Source of the DNA: a virus
Virus record (IMG/VR): IMGVR_UViG_3300023109_002863
Location: 1-33,877 of that record
Reading direction: 5' to 3' (one strand)
Length of the DNA stretch: 33,877 bases
This document shows, one piece after another, positions 7,667 to 14,362 of this stretch. Numbering within the stretch: position 1 is the stretch's first letter; every line of letters begins with the position of its first letter. The notes under the pieces were generated by a model. It made no database searches and was not told where the DNA came from. It worked only from the letters and a program-made list of their open reading frames with translations. The position numbers and the translations under genes were made by a program.

Positions 7667-8319
7667 TATCTGAAAAGGAAAAAATAATATATAATAGCTT
7701 TCTGTATACACAACGCACATCACAAAACAAGCCTTTTAGACCTCGTCAAAATTTTGATAAGGTATCAGGTACAGAAGAAGCAAGTCTCAAAAAATTATTC
7801 CTATTGTTATCAAAATACAATCATATCAACTATAACGATTATTTTATCGCGCCTTATAAAATATACGGTAAAGATAATTACTTTGATTTAGCTTTTTATA
7901 ATACTACACGTGCGCTTAAGTGTTATACTATGTATATGAAAGATAAAGAGCTTTCAGATCCAGATAATGCAGAAACCATTAAGACTGCTAAGGAGTGTAT
8001 TAAGTTTATTCACAAATACTGCACTCAAAATAATCTTACTTTAAGTCAGTATAAAAATACTATAGAAGGTACTATACCAGTCCCCCTACAACACTTGAGA
8101 GAACATAAGATAAATTTTTATACACTACATTCTTTAAATATTGAAACAAAACTTAAGCAGTTAGATAATCAATTACTCGATTTTATTGTTAAAGACTATT
8201 ATCAGATTTGTAATACAACAAGAACTAAGTTAGCGGCTTCAAGAATACTTAAAGAAAAGATTAAAAATGGCTTAAAAATAATAGAAGATGACTTGATTAA
8301 TAGAATTGAGTCTTTATAA
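7663..8319 (+). CDS. Candidate helicase loader gp59
   Basis: A 218-residue, Lys- and Tyr-rich, apparently all-helical protein directly upstream of gp32. T4 gp59, which loads gp41 on gp32-coated forks, is also a helical basic protein of 217 residues encoded immediately upstream of gene 32. Length, charge and position agree; I could not match a diagnostic sequence motif, so the call rests on synteny. The gene overlaps the preceding one by 4 bases and ends 2 bases before gp32, consistent with coupled translation. A structure prediction compared with the T4 gp59 two-domain helical fold would settle it. Confidence 0.55.
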   Translation: MISEKEKIIYNSFLYTQRTSQNKPFRPRQNFDKVSGTEEASLKKLFLLLSKYNHINYNDYFIAPYKIYGKDNYFDLAFYNTTRALKCYTMYMKDKELSDPDNAETIKTAKECIKFIHKYCTQNNLTLSQYKNTIEGTIPVPLQHLREHKINFYTLHSLNIETKLKQLDNQLLDFIVKDYYQICNTTRTKLAASRILKEKIKNGLKIIEDDLINRIESL

Positions 8320-8321
8320 TA

Positions 8322-9167
8322 ATGTCATATATGAGTGCATTTAATTCAACAATGTTTCAATCGATAAAAGACGCTCTTGTGAGCGATAGTAAGCAAAATA
8401 ACAATAATTATAATGAGATAATGGCATGTCGGCCTGGTAATACGTATACAGTTAGACTCCTGCCGTATACCCCTAACCCTGCTAAGACATTTTTTCATTA
8501 CTATAACCACGGGTGGGTTTCTTATGCAACTGGTCAATATGTCCAGAATTTGAGCCCGCAAACGTTTGGTGAGCGAGATCCGATCGCGGAAGAAAGATAT
8601 AAAGTTCTTCGTACTGGTAGCGAAGAAGAAAAAGAGCGTATGCAAGCTGTTAAGCGACTCGAGAAGTGGTTAGTTAATGTCTATGTTATTGATGATCCAA
8701 CTAATCCTGATAATAAAGGTAAAGTTAAAATGCTTCGTTATGGTAAGCAACTTCATAAGATCATTACCGAAGCTATTGAAGGTGAAGATGCAGAAGAGTT
8801 TGGTCCGCGTATTTTTGATCTTGGACCAGAGGGCGTTAGTCTTAAGATTAAAGTAGAAGATCAAGGTGGCTTTCCAACTTATGTTTCTTCTAGATTTACT
8901 ACTGCTGGTAAGATTGAGGTATCAGAAGATGAGCAGAAAAAGCTTTATGATAATGTCTTCAATCTCGAAGAAGTATTTACTCTCAAGTCTTATGACGAAC
9001 TTAAGCAAATGCTTAATGAGCATTATTATTGTAAGGTAGAAGAAGAGGAAGAAGTAGTAACTAATACACAACCGGTTACTAATACTGTTGCGGAACCTGT
9101 AGCATCTGTTGCTGCTGAAGAAGATACTACAGAGTCTGATATAGATGATTTACTAAAGGATCTTTAA
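8322..9167 (+). CDS. 32: Single-stranded DNA-binding protein gp32, without zinc ligands
   Basis: The cooperative ssDNA-binding protein that coordinates replication and recombination. The 281-residue length is close to T4 (301). Matches to gp32 include VRLLPYTPNP, VNHG-like YNHGW, the NVYVIDDPTNPDNKGKV block at 119-135 followed by YGKQLHKI, and the acidic C-terminal tip ESDIDDLLKDL, which in T4 recruits partner proteins. A Ala/Val/Thr-rich linker precedes the tip. Unlike T4 gp32 (His plus three Cys ligands), the corresponding stretch (about 72-92) has no Cys, so the structural zinc appears lost. No Shine-Dalgarno is present upstream of the start. Confidence 0.9.
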   Translation: MSYMSAFNSTMFQSIKDALVSDSKQNNNNYNEIMACRPGNTYTVRLLPYTPNPAKTFFHYYNHGWVSYATGQYVQNLSPQTFGERDPIAEERYKVLRTGSEEEKERMQAVKRLEKWLVNVYVIDDPTNPDNKGKVKMLRYGKQLHKIITEAIEGEDAEEFGPRIFDLGPEGVSLKIKVEDQGGFPTYVSSRFTTAGKIEVSEDEQKKLYDNVFNLEEVFTLKSYDELKQMLNEHYYCKVEEEEEVVTNTQPVTNTVAEPVASVAAEEDTTESDIDDLLKDL

Positions 9168-9168
9168 T

Positions 9169-9642
9169 ATGACAGAAGAAGAAAAAAGGATGGTTATGCA
9201 GTTCATGGGGCAAACCTATGGTGAGACGAGAAAGCAAGATGAAATGCTTGTTGCCTCGTCAGGTAATTTAAAGCCTAAGTCGGAAGAGATGAAGGCAGCT
9301 TTTACAAATATGGCGCGTACACCTACTATACAGCAGCAAGCTCCAGCGCCAGTTGCTCCAGTGCCAGTTGCTCCGGTGCCAGTTGCTCCGGTGCCAGTTG
9401 CTCAAGAACAAGCTGTAAGCGAGTTAGCCCATGTCGATCAAGTTGCAGCCCCACCAGCTGTAAGTGAGCAAGTACAAGATCCGGATCAGTTAATGTTTGA
9501 CCTAACGGAGCCTAGTATATTAGATAAGTTGTTAGAAGCTAGTAAAACTACAAACTTGCTTTTAAAGGATATTAAACTACTCTTAGAGAAGGAAAATGGT
9601 AAGCCAGCAAAAAAGAAAGCTACAAGTAAAAAATCGGGATGA
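9169..9642 (+). CDS. Unknown protein with Ala-Pro-Val repeats, between gp32 and clamp
   Basis: A 157-residue protein in three parts: a charged N-terminus (1-55), a low-complexity Pro/Ala/Val linker made by four 15-base tandem repeats (about residues 58-77), and a C-terminal predicted helix (LDKLLEASKTTNLLLKDI) ending in a Lys-rich tail. A QLMFDL segment near residue 107 loosely resembles bacterial clamp-binding peptides, but it differs from the LDFLx type used with T4 gp45. The last 47 bases overlap the clamp gene in another frame. The position suggests a replication accessory or adaptor role; this is inference and the family is unrecognised. Confidence 0.75.
   Translation: MTEEEKRMVMQFMGQTYGETRKQDEMLVASSGNLKPKSEEMKAAFTNMARTPTIQQQAPAPVAPVPVAPVPVAPVPVAQEQAVSELAHVDQVAAPPAVSEQVQDPDQLMFDLTEPSILDKLLEASKTTNLLLKDIKLLLEKENGKPAKKKATSKKSG
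9340..9399 (+). repeat. Four 15-base tandem repeats encoding a Pro-Ala-Val linker
   Basis: Units at 9340-9354, 9355-9369, 9370-9384 and 9385-9399. The last two are identical (gctccggtgccagtt) and the first two differ by one or two bases. Each encodes five residues (APAPV or APVPV). The in-frame unit length allows copy-number change by slippage without breaking the gene. Confidence 0.9.
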
Positions 9643-10327
9643 ATTTTTAAAGTTCTTAGACGCTTTATCGAAAATAAACGAGAGTTGTATCTTAAGAATA
9701 AAAAAAGATAGTATCAGTAGTCTCGTTTCTAGTGTCGATAATACTCTAATTTTACATGCGCAGTATGATACTGAATGTGATTTTGAAGATACAATTAATA
9801 TCCCAGATATTAAAAAGTTATCAAGAGTAATCGATACTATTAATAGTAAGGAGTTAACGTTCGACATTAATTCTAATAATATTGAATATAGCGGGAACGG
9901 TATTAAGTTTAAATACCATTTATTTGATGAAGGGTTCTTAACTGAGCCAAATATTAATTTAGATAAGATAAACTCTTTCGATTATGATGTAAGTTTTAAT
10001 CTTACTAAACAAATTCTAACACAAGTCTTTAAAGGTAGTACATTTGCTACTAATACTAATAAGATCTATTTTTATACAGAAAATGATATTCTTATGGCGG
10101 AGTTAACTGATAGAGCTAGGCATAATACAGATAACTTTACGTTGGCTATTGATAGAGCTTCGTTTGATCTTAAACCTACTCCAATTAATTTTGATAATAT
10201 AAGACTACTAACGAATATTGGTAATACGTTTGACGTTAATATTAATACTCAATATGGAGTTGCCATTTTCAATAGTTCTCTTAATAATATTAGATTAAAA
10301 TACGTTTTATCGTCCTTAACACAATGA
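9596..10327 (+). CDS. 45: Sliding clamp, gp45-like
   Basis: A 243-residue protein with alternating beta-strand/helix character and no catalytic motif, close to T4 gp45 (228 residues). Features consistent with a clamp are the N-terminal helix NRDEFLKFLDALSKINESCIL, the repeated two-domain strand pattern and a central linker near residue 110. In T4 the trimeric clamp tethers the polymerase and activates late transcription. The start at ATG 9596 overlaps the upstream gene by 47 bases; no later Met fits, and AAGGA just before it is the only Shine-Dalgarno-like sequence I noticed at a start in the window. Sequence similarity is weak, so the call combines fold impression, length and replisome context. 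Confidence 0.65.
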   Translation: MVSQQKRKLQVKNRDEFLKFLDALSKINESCILRIKKDSISSLVSSVDNTLILHAQYDTECDFEDTINIPDIKKLSRVIDTINSKELTFDINSNNIEYSGNGIKFKYHLFDEGFLTEPNINLDKINSFDYDVSFNLTKQILTQVFKGSTFATNTNKIYFYTENDILMAELTDRARHNTDNFTLAIDRASFDLKPTPINFDNIRLLTNIGNTFDVNINTQYGVAIFNSSLNNIRLKYVLSSLTQ

Positions 10328-10641
10328 ATAATAACCAGATTAAAAATAAACTTAAAACAGCCAGTTACTTTACAAAGAGATTAAAAGATTCTGGATTTGA
10401 AACTTGGAAGATCTTTAATAAGTATAGTGAGAGTGATCCAAGAAGATGGACTGTACTAATTGATCCGGGTGGAGCTTCAATATATATAACCTGCTTTGAG
10501 AATAAGCCGTTTTACAACGAGTATCTTTTTACTTTTGATGATGGTAATGTTAACTTCAAGCCTGGATTTAGTTTAAAGACTGATTCGATTGAGGTTGTTG
10601 TTAACCGACTTCTAAGTAATGGGGCTAGTCAACGTGAGTAA
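10324..10641 (+). CDS. Small unknown protein downstream of the clamp
   Basis: A 105-residue protein whose ATG overlaps the clamp stop (ATGA), implying coupled translation. It begins with a basic helix (IKNKLKTASYFTKRLKD) followed by a strand-rich region (RWTVLIDPGGASIYITCF, EYLFTFDDGNVNF) and a closing helix. No motif, membrane segment or metal site is recognised. Coupling to the clamp gene suggests a replication or late-transcription accessory role, but the sequence does not show it. Confidence 0.75.
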   Translation: MNNNQIKNKLKTASYFTKRLKDSGFETWKIFNKYSESDPRRWTVLIDPGGASIYITCFENKPFYNEYLFTFDDGNVNFKPGFSLKTDSIEVVVNRLLSNGASQRE

Positions 10642-10656
10642 TATAAGTATATGTAA

Positions 10657-10662
10657 TAAATA
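10657..10662 (+). promoter_or_regulatory. Late-type promoter box (TAAATA)
   Basis: AATAAATA lies 5 nt before the ATG at 10668, in the 26-base gap after the previous gene. It matches the spacing seen at other starts. Confidence 0.55.
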
Positions 10663-10667
10663 AATGT

Positions 10668-10952
10668 ATGAGTGATCAAGATCCAGAGGATCCTCGAGAT
10701 GAAGAGTTGAGAGAGTTAATTGAAGAGGCTTTAAAATTGAATATTAATCAACAAAAGACATTTAAAGATAGAAAATCTTTAATTAACTCTGTATCTGGTT
10801 ATCTAGAAGAGTATTTAGATAGTTTTATTCTACTAGCATACGATATGAACGGCGACCCTGTTACCATAAAGAGTATACAAACAACGCAACAAGATGAAGC
10901 TTTAAGATCGATGCTTATATCTTATTTTGCTACTGAAATAAGTAGAGTGTAA
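10668..10952 (+). CDS. Small acidic unknown protein
   Basis: A 94-residue protein with a very acidic N-terminus (DQDPEDPRDEELRELIEEALK) followed by predicted helices and a short strand-like segment (AYDMNGDPVTIKSI). No domain is recognised. It heads a likely co-transcribed set (10668-13111) that goes on to RNase H and primase, with a TAAATA box 5 nt upstream. Its stop overlaps the next start by one base. Confidence 0.75.
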   Translation: MSDQDPEDPRDEELRELIEEALKLNINQQKTFKDRKSLINSVSGYLEEYLDSFILLAYDMNGDPVTIKSIQTTQQDEALRSMLISYFATEISRV

Positions 10953-11218
10953 TGCTAAATAAACAACCTGTTAAAAAACGCGATACGTATGCAGTTAATC
11001 ATGGTGATCATGCTGGTCAAATGTTTATTGTTGTCGAGACTGGGAAGGATACTGTAAATTGTCTAGCGGTTCCCGAAATGAAAAACGTTAAAGTTCCGTT
11101 TGAAGCTTTTGAACATGGAAGGAACACTGATATAATTAGTTATGTCGAATGTTTATCAAGGGATATATTCAAAGTGATAAAAACACAATATACAAAAAAT
11201 GAAAACACTAATAATTGA
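10952..11218 (+). CDS. Small unknown protein, possible KOW/SH3-like barrel
   Basis: An 88-residue protein. The segment HGDHAGQMFIVVETGKDTV followed by NCLAVPEMKNVKVPFEAF looks like a five-strand SH3/KOW-type barrel, as in proteins that bind nucleic acid or polymerase; this is a pattern impression, not a proven match. It overlaps the previous gene by 1 base and the RNase H gene by 20 bases, so it is tightly embedded in the replication operon. No metal site or membrane segment is present. Confidence 0.7.
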   Translation: MLNKQPVKKRDTYAVNHGDHAGQMFIVVETGKDTVNCLAVPEMKNVKVPFEAFEHGRNTDIISYVECLSRDIFKVIKTQYTKNENTNN

Positions 11219-12068
11219 CGGTAACAATCTCATCCATAGAACTTTTTGGACTGCTAAAACGCAATCTAAACGTACAGGTATTGAAGATCCCTTAGAGATA
11301 GCTAATTTTCACATTTATTTTACTCTAAACGCGATTTATTCATATATTAATCGCTTCAAGCCTACTAAAACTATAGTTGTTTGGGATGAAAAGCCCGATT
11401 ATCATCAAAACGTTCGTAAAGAAGAATTAACCGAGTATAAAGGTAATAGATCTAAAGATAGTACACCGCATGAGCAGAATGATATCATTAAATCTATGTT
11501 AGGTAATCTTGGTATCTCTTCTATCTTTCCAAGAGAGCGTGAGGCGGATGATATAGTAGCATATATTTGTAAGACTTTCGAGGGTAAAAAAGTAATTGTA
11601 TCAGTGGATAGAGACTTTCTTCAGTTAGTTGATAAAGATACTATACTGTTTGATCCTATCCGTAAAAGAGAGTTTGTTTTAGAGACATTCGAACAAGATA
11701 CTGGATATAAAAAGACAGAATGGCTTAATGCTAAATGCATGTTAGGTGATAAATCAGACAATGTACCGGGTATACCTCGCTTCGGTAAAGCTAAAGTACG
11801 TAAGTGGTTGGACGGCGAGCTTGCTCTTACTGAAGAGCAAGAAGATATTTTTACAAGAAATATGAAAGTCTTTGACTTACGTGAAGTAATGTGTCATGAT
11901 AGTGAGAAAAATTACTATCTTGAGCAGCTAAATACGAGTATTGAGCCAGATTGGAGTAACTTTGTAGCGGAGTGTGAGGAAAGAGACTTTAAAAATATTT
12001 TAAAGAAAAAAGAGCAATGGTATTCGTCGTTTATTCTTTCGAATAAACTACAATCTTTATTGGGATGA
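11199..12068 (+). CDS. rnh: RNase H / 5'-3' exonuclease (FEN family, T4 Rnh-like)
   Basis: This metal-dependent 5' nuclease removes RNA primers and adjacent DNA from lagging-strand fragments. The acidic FEN-family residues are visible: IIDGNN (Asp7), VVWDEK (Asp63), EADD at 115-118, SVDRDFLQL (Asp137 and Asp139) and GDKSDNVPG at 183-191 (Asp184, Asp187), followed by the helix-hairpin-helix-like PRFGKAKV. The basic arch segment EYKGNR is at 79-84. The 289 residues compare with 305 in T4 Rnh. The gene overlaps the preceding one by 20 bases and the primase gene by 4 (ATGA). Active-site residues look complete. Confidence 0.92.
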   Translation: MKTLIIDGNNLIHRTFWTAKTQSKRTGIEDPLEIANFHIYFTLNAIYSYINRFKPTKTIVVWDEKPDYHQNVRKEELTEYKGNRSKDSTPHEQNDIIKSMLGNLGISSIFPREREADDIVAYICKTFEGKKVIVSVDRDFLQLVDKDTILFDPIRKREFVLETFEQDTGYKKTEWLNAKCMLGDKSDNVPGIPRFGKAKVRKWLDGELALTEEQEDIFTRNMKVFDLREVMCHDSEKNYYLEQLNTSIEPDWSNFVAECEERDFKNILKKKEQWYSSFILSNKLQSLLG

Positions 12069-13111
12069 GATTACCAGAAGATTTCGTAGTTCTTAAATTT
12101 TATGAATTAGGTCATAGACCTATCTTTAATAAGTTTAATAACGTCTACCAATGCGCTTGTCCTATTTGTAGGGAAGGTAAATCTTTCAACTCAAAGCGTA
12201 GATGTTATTATGTACCTAAAAATGATAATGTATTTTGCCATAATTGCGGGTGGTCGTCTAAACCTTTTAGATGGATAAAAGAGGTAACAGGTACTACTGA
12301 TACAGAGGTTATTACCGAGCTTAGAGATTTTACACCAGATGTAGATTCTCTTATTATAGATAAGAGTGAGGAAAAGGTAGTAATTAAGGCTACAACTCTA
12401 CCGTTAGATAGTATTAACCTCTTCGATGAGATGCAGCAAGATTTCTATAAAGATAGTCTTATAGTTAGAGCGTGTAATCATATTATTAAAACGAGGAGGC
12501 TAGATACAGCGGTAAATAGACCTGATAAACTATATGTTTCGTTAACAGACAAAGTTCATAAAAATAGATTAGTTATTCCTTTTATTAATGAAAGAGAAGA
12601 GGTAGAGTTTTATCAATCTAGAACAGTTAAAAATTCTGATTTGAAAACTAAACCTAAATATCTTGGTAGGTTAGGGTCCGAAAAGACTTTATTTAATATT
12701 GATAAAGTATCGAATAATCATGATAAGGTTTATATATTTGAAGGTCCTATTGATGCGTTTTTTGTGCGTAACTCAGTAGCAGTTGCTGGTATTACTGAGC
12801 GTGGTCGCTCGTTTACCAAGCGTCAGCAAGAGCAGTTAGATACAGTTCTAAAATGGTATGATAGAGTATGGCTGCTTGACTCTCAATGGGGGGATAGAGC
12901 ATCTATGATTAAGTCAGAGACATTACTTAAACAAGGAGAGAGCGTGTTTATATGGCCGGAAGCGTTAGGTAAGAAGTTTAAGGACTTTAATGACTTAGCT
13001 ATAGCAGCTAATAAGAATGAAATTAGCTGGGAGTTTATTCAAAAAAATACCTTCCAAGATCTGGAAGGTATTGTAAAAATGACTGAGATTAAAAAATATA
13101 ATAATATTTAA
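12065..13111 (+). CDS. 61: DNA primase gp61
   Basis: Primase that makes the RNA primers for the lagging strand with gp41. The N-terminal zinc-binding module has CPIC at 32-35 and CHNC at 58-61, with further Cys at 30 and 47. The Toprim-like catalytic part shows FEGPID at 225-230 and VWLLDSQ around 268-274, then KDFND at 306-310. The 348 residues match T4 gp61 (342). It overlaps the RNase H gene by 4 bases. Its stop codon abuts the stop of the convergent minus-strand gene with no spacer, and its 3' end carries a hairpin that appears to be the terminator for that opposing gene. Confidence 0.9.
   Translation: MRLPEDFVVLKFYELGHRPIFNKFNNVYQCACPICREGKSFNSKRRCYYVPKNDNVFCHNCGWSSKPFRWIKEVTGTTDTEVITELRDFTPDVDSLIIDKSEEKVVIKATTLPLDSINLFDEMQQDFYKDSLIVRACNHIIKTRRLDTAVNRPDKLYVSLTDKVHKNRLVIPFINEREEVEFYQSRTVKNSDLKTKPKYLGRLGSEKTLFNIDKVSNNHDKVYIFEGPIDAFFVRNSVAVAGITERGRSFTKRQQEQLDTVLKWYDRVWLLDSQWGDRASMIKSETLLKQGESVFIWPEALGKKFKDFNDLAIAANKNEISWEFIQKNTFQDLEGIVKMTEIKKYNNI
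13041..13072 (-). terminator. Rho-independent terminator for the minus strand, inside the primase gene
   Basis: An 11-bp perfect stem, 13046-13056 pairing with 13062-13072 (aataccttcca / tggaaggtatt), encloses a 5-base loop. Read on the minus strand it is followed directly by seven T residues (plus-strand A at 13041-13047). On the plus strand no T-run follows. It lies about 40 bases downstream of the stop of the minus-strand gene ending at 13112. Confidence 0.85.
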
Positions 13112-13543
13112 TTATACGTGCTTAAACGTCGGATTATCAGTTTGGGCTAAATAACCTCTAAATGACTCAGCTAATGAAGCTAATTCAGTCGCTACACGAG
13201 CTATCTTACGCTGCTCTGACTGCTTCATTCTATCAAAAATAGTATCAGGCTCGGCTCTTGAGAGTGCTGATTGAATAGATTCTGTTTCACCATTAAGATA
13301 ATTCAAAAAGGTATCCATCTCAGATATCCAACCAGTTAACTCAGTTCTCATTTGTGCAGCAGCTTCAGACTGCGCCATAGCCGCCTTAACAACCGGGTCA
13401 TCATTTTCTGTTGGCTCATCTACTTCTAAATCTACATCAAAATCTTCAGGATTAGTATCATTATCTAATTCTGCATCAAATGCTTTTTCTTCATCAGTAG
13501 CTTCTTTGAGAGTTTTCAAAAATCTATTTTCGAATTTTGTCAT
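13112..13543 (-). CDS. Candidate internal head / prohead core protein
   Basis: A 143-residue acidic, helical protein of unknown family. An upstream in-frame Met at 13630 exists, but those extra 29 residues are antisense to the neighbouring gene. The Met at 13543 has a CATAAATA box 5 nt upstream and gives the N-terminus MTKFENRFLKTLKE. That 14-residue amphipathic start ending in Leu-Lys-Glu resembles T4 capsid-targeting peptides cleaved after Leu/Ile-x-Glu. The next region is very acidic (DAELDNDTNPEDFDVDLEVDE), followed by predicted helices. It has its own late promoter and terminator, so it is a monocistronic late transcript, suggesting an abundant product. The head role is inference. Confidence 0.75.
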   Translation of the reverse strand: MTKFENRFLKTLKEATDEEKAFDAELDNDTNPEDFDVDLEVDEPTENDDPVVKAAMAQSEAAAQMRTELTGWISEMDTFLNYLNGETESIQSALSRAEPDTIFDRMKQSEQRKIARVATELASLAESFRGYLAQTDNPTFKHV

Positions 13544-13545
13544 GT

Positions 13546-13572
13546 AATTATTTATGCTCAACATAAATAATT
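13546..13572. promoter_or_regulatory. Head-to-head late promoters in an 11-bp inverted repeat
   Basis: 13546-13556 (aattatttatg) and 13562-13572 (cataaataatt) form a perfect inverted repeat around 5 bases. Each arm contains CATAAATA reading outward: the left arm drives the minus-strand ATG at 13543 (5-nt gap), the right arm the plus-strand GTG at 13576 (6-nt gap). The two sites are too close for two polymerases to occupy at once. Confidence 0.6.
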
Positions 13573-13575
13573 TAA

Positions 13576-13902
13576 GTGAATAACGGTTATTATCCTTATA
13601 GTATGGGTATTGCAAATAAGCAATTTTCAAGAGATTTAGATCCTGTTAGTCAAATGGGGAAATATAAAGAGGAAGAAAAGCTTCAAAAAGCCCCTACTTT
13701 ATTACCCTACGATTTGGAGACTGTAAAACAATCACTGGGTAACGCATTTGTCGCTCTTACCCAAGTACGAGCTTCTTTAAAAATAGCTGAAGGTAATAAT
13801 GAAGTTAATTACGGAGCTATAGACAGTATAAAGAATAAAATAGACGAAATAAATAAATTAATACTTGATATACCAGAAGATTTAGCTAAAATTAGTATAT
13901 GA
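13576..13902 (+). CDS. Small unknown protein
   Basis: A 108-residue protein. GTG 13576 is preferred because a CATAAATA box precedes it by 6 nt; an in-frame ATG at 13603 (MGIANKQFSRDL) is the alternative. The N-terminus is Tyr/Pro-rich and polar, and the C-terminal half (from about 48) is predicted helical and may form a coiled coil (LGNAFVALTQVRASLKIAE, IKNKIDEINKLIL). No catalytic motif is seen. It overlaps the following membrane-protein gene by 4 bases. Function unknown. Confidence 0.7.
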   Translation: MNNGYYPYSMGIANKQFSRDLDPVSQMGKYKEEEKLQKAPTLLPYDLETVKQSLGNAFVALTQVRASLKIAEGNNEVNYGAIDSIKNKIDEINKLILDIPEDLAKISI

Positions 13903-14303
13903 AAATTCTTTATCAGGTTTTTCTTATTACTTTAATCTCACTTTTAACTGGCTACTCATTTCAGAGTGTTTTTGGTTTTGTAGAAACTTGTATAATAGCT
14001 ACAGTGTTGCAGTTAGTTACACCGTCTATCTATCAAGCCATTACTAAAAATAGAATACGAATTTTAGCTTTAGAAAGTGAAATAAATGAATTGGCGGATA
14101 TGAGTACTTGTAATATTCCATGCCCTTGTGGTGGTTACACATTTAGCGAAATAGTTGTAGTAAGTGAAGATAGCGTTACTACTAAATGCCCTGTATGTAA
14201 TGGTGAATATAAATTAATACCATCTGTTAGTGTGGTATTAACTACAGAGCCCCTTAATTTAGGTAAATCGTTTGAACATAAAGAAGTTAAAGAAGAAGAA
14301 TAA
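13899..14303 (+). CDS. Membrane protein with C-terminal zinc ribbon
   Basis: A 134-residue protein. Two hydrophobic segments (about 4-21 and 25-45) predict a membrane hairpin. A short basic and helical stretch follows, then a Cys4 zinc-ribbon pattern: CPC at 75-77 and CPVC at 97-100, with beta-strand sequence between. The tail is acidic and basic mixed (EHKEVKEEE). It is translationally coupled to the preceding gene (ATGA overlap). Such membrane-tethered zinc ribbons are seen in small phage proteins acting on the host envelope, but no specific function is evident here. Confidence 0.75.
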   Translation: MKILYQVFLITLISLLTGYSFQSVFGFVETCIIATVLQLVTPSIYQAITKNRIRILALESEINELADMSTCNIPCPCGGYTFSEIVVVSEDSVTTKCPVCNGEYKLIPSVSVVLTTEPLNLGKSFEHKEVKEEE

Positions 14304-14323
14304 TAAATTAGCTTATATTTTTT

Positions 14324-14335
14324 ATTGCTAGCAAT
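14324..14335. promoter_or_regulatory. 12-bp palindrome, possible operator
   Basis: ATTGCTAGCAAT is a perfect palindrome 15 bases upstream of the TATAAT at 14351. It lies in the gap between two plus-strand genes and is preceded by a T-run rather than followed by one, so it does not look like a terminator for the plus strand. An operator role is only a possibility. Confidence 0.3.
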
Positions 14336-14350
14336 TATAAGTTGAGACGC

Positions 14351-14356
14351 TATAAT
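14351..14356 (+). promoter_or_regulatory. TATAAT box (sigma70-like -10), 6 nt before the start codon
   Basis: TATAAT is followed by six bases and the ATG at 14363, so transcription would begin at or near the start codon. No convincing -35 hexamer is seen 16-18 bases upstream. Confidence 0.5.
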
Positions 14357-14362
14357 TAAAAT

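Noticed and set aside
13544-13630. N-terminal extension of the minus-strand gene ending at 13112
   Set aside because: The extra 29 codons are antisense to the neighbouring plus-strand gene, and the promoter box at 13549-13556 would lie inside them. The start at 13543 fits the promoter spacing.
14324-14356. T4 middle promoter (MotA box)
   Set aside because: The TTGCTA-like sequence lies several bases further from TATAAT than the MotA box does in T4, and no motA gene is visible in the window.
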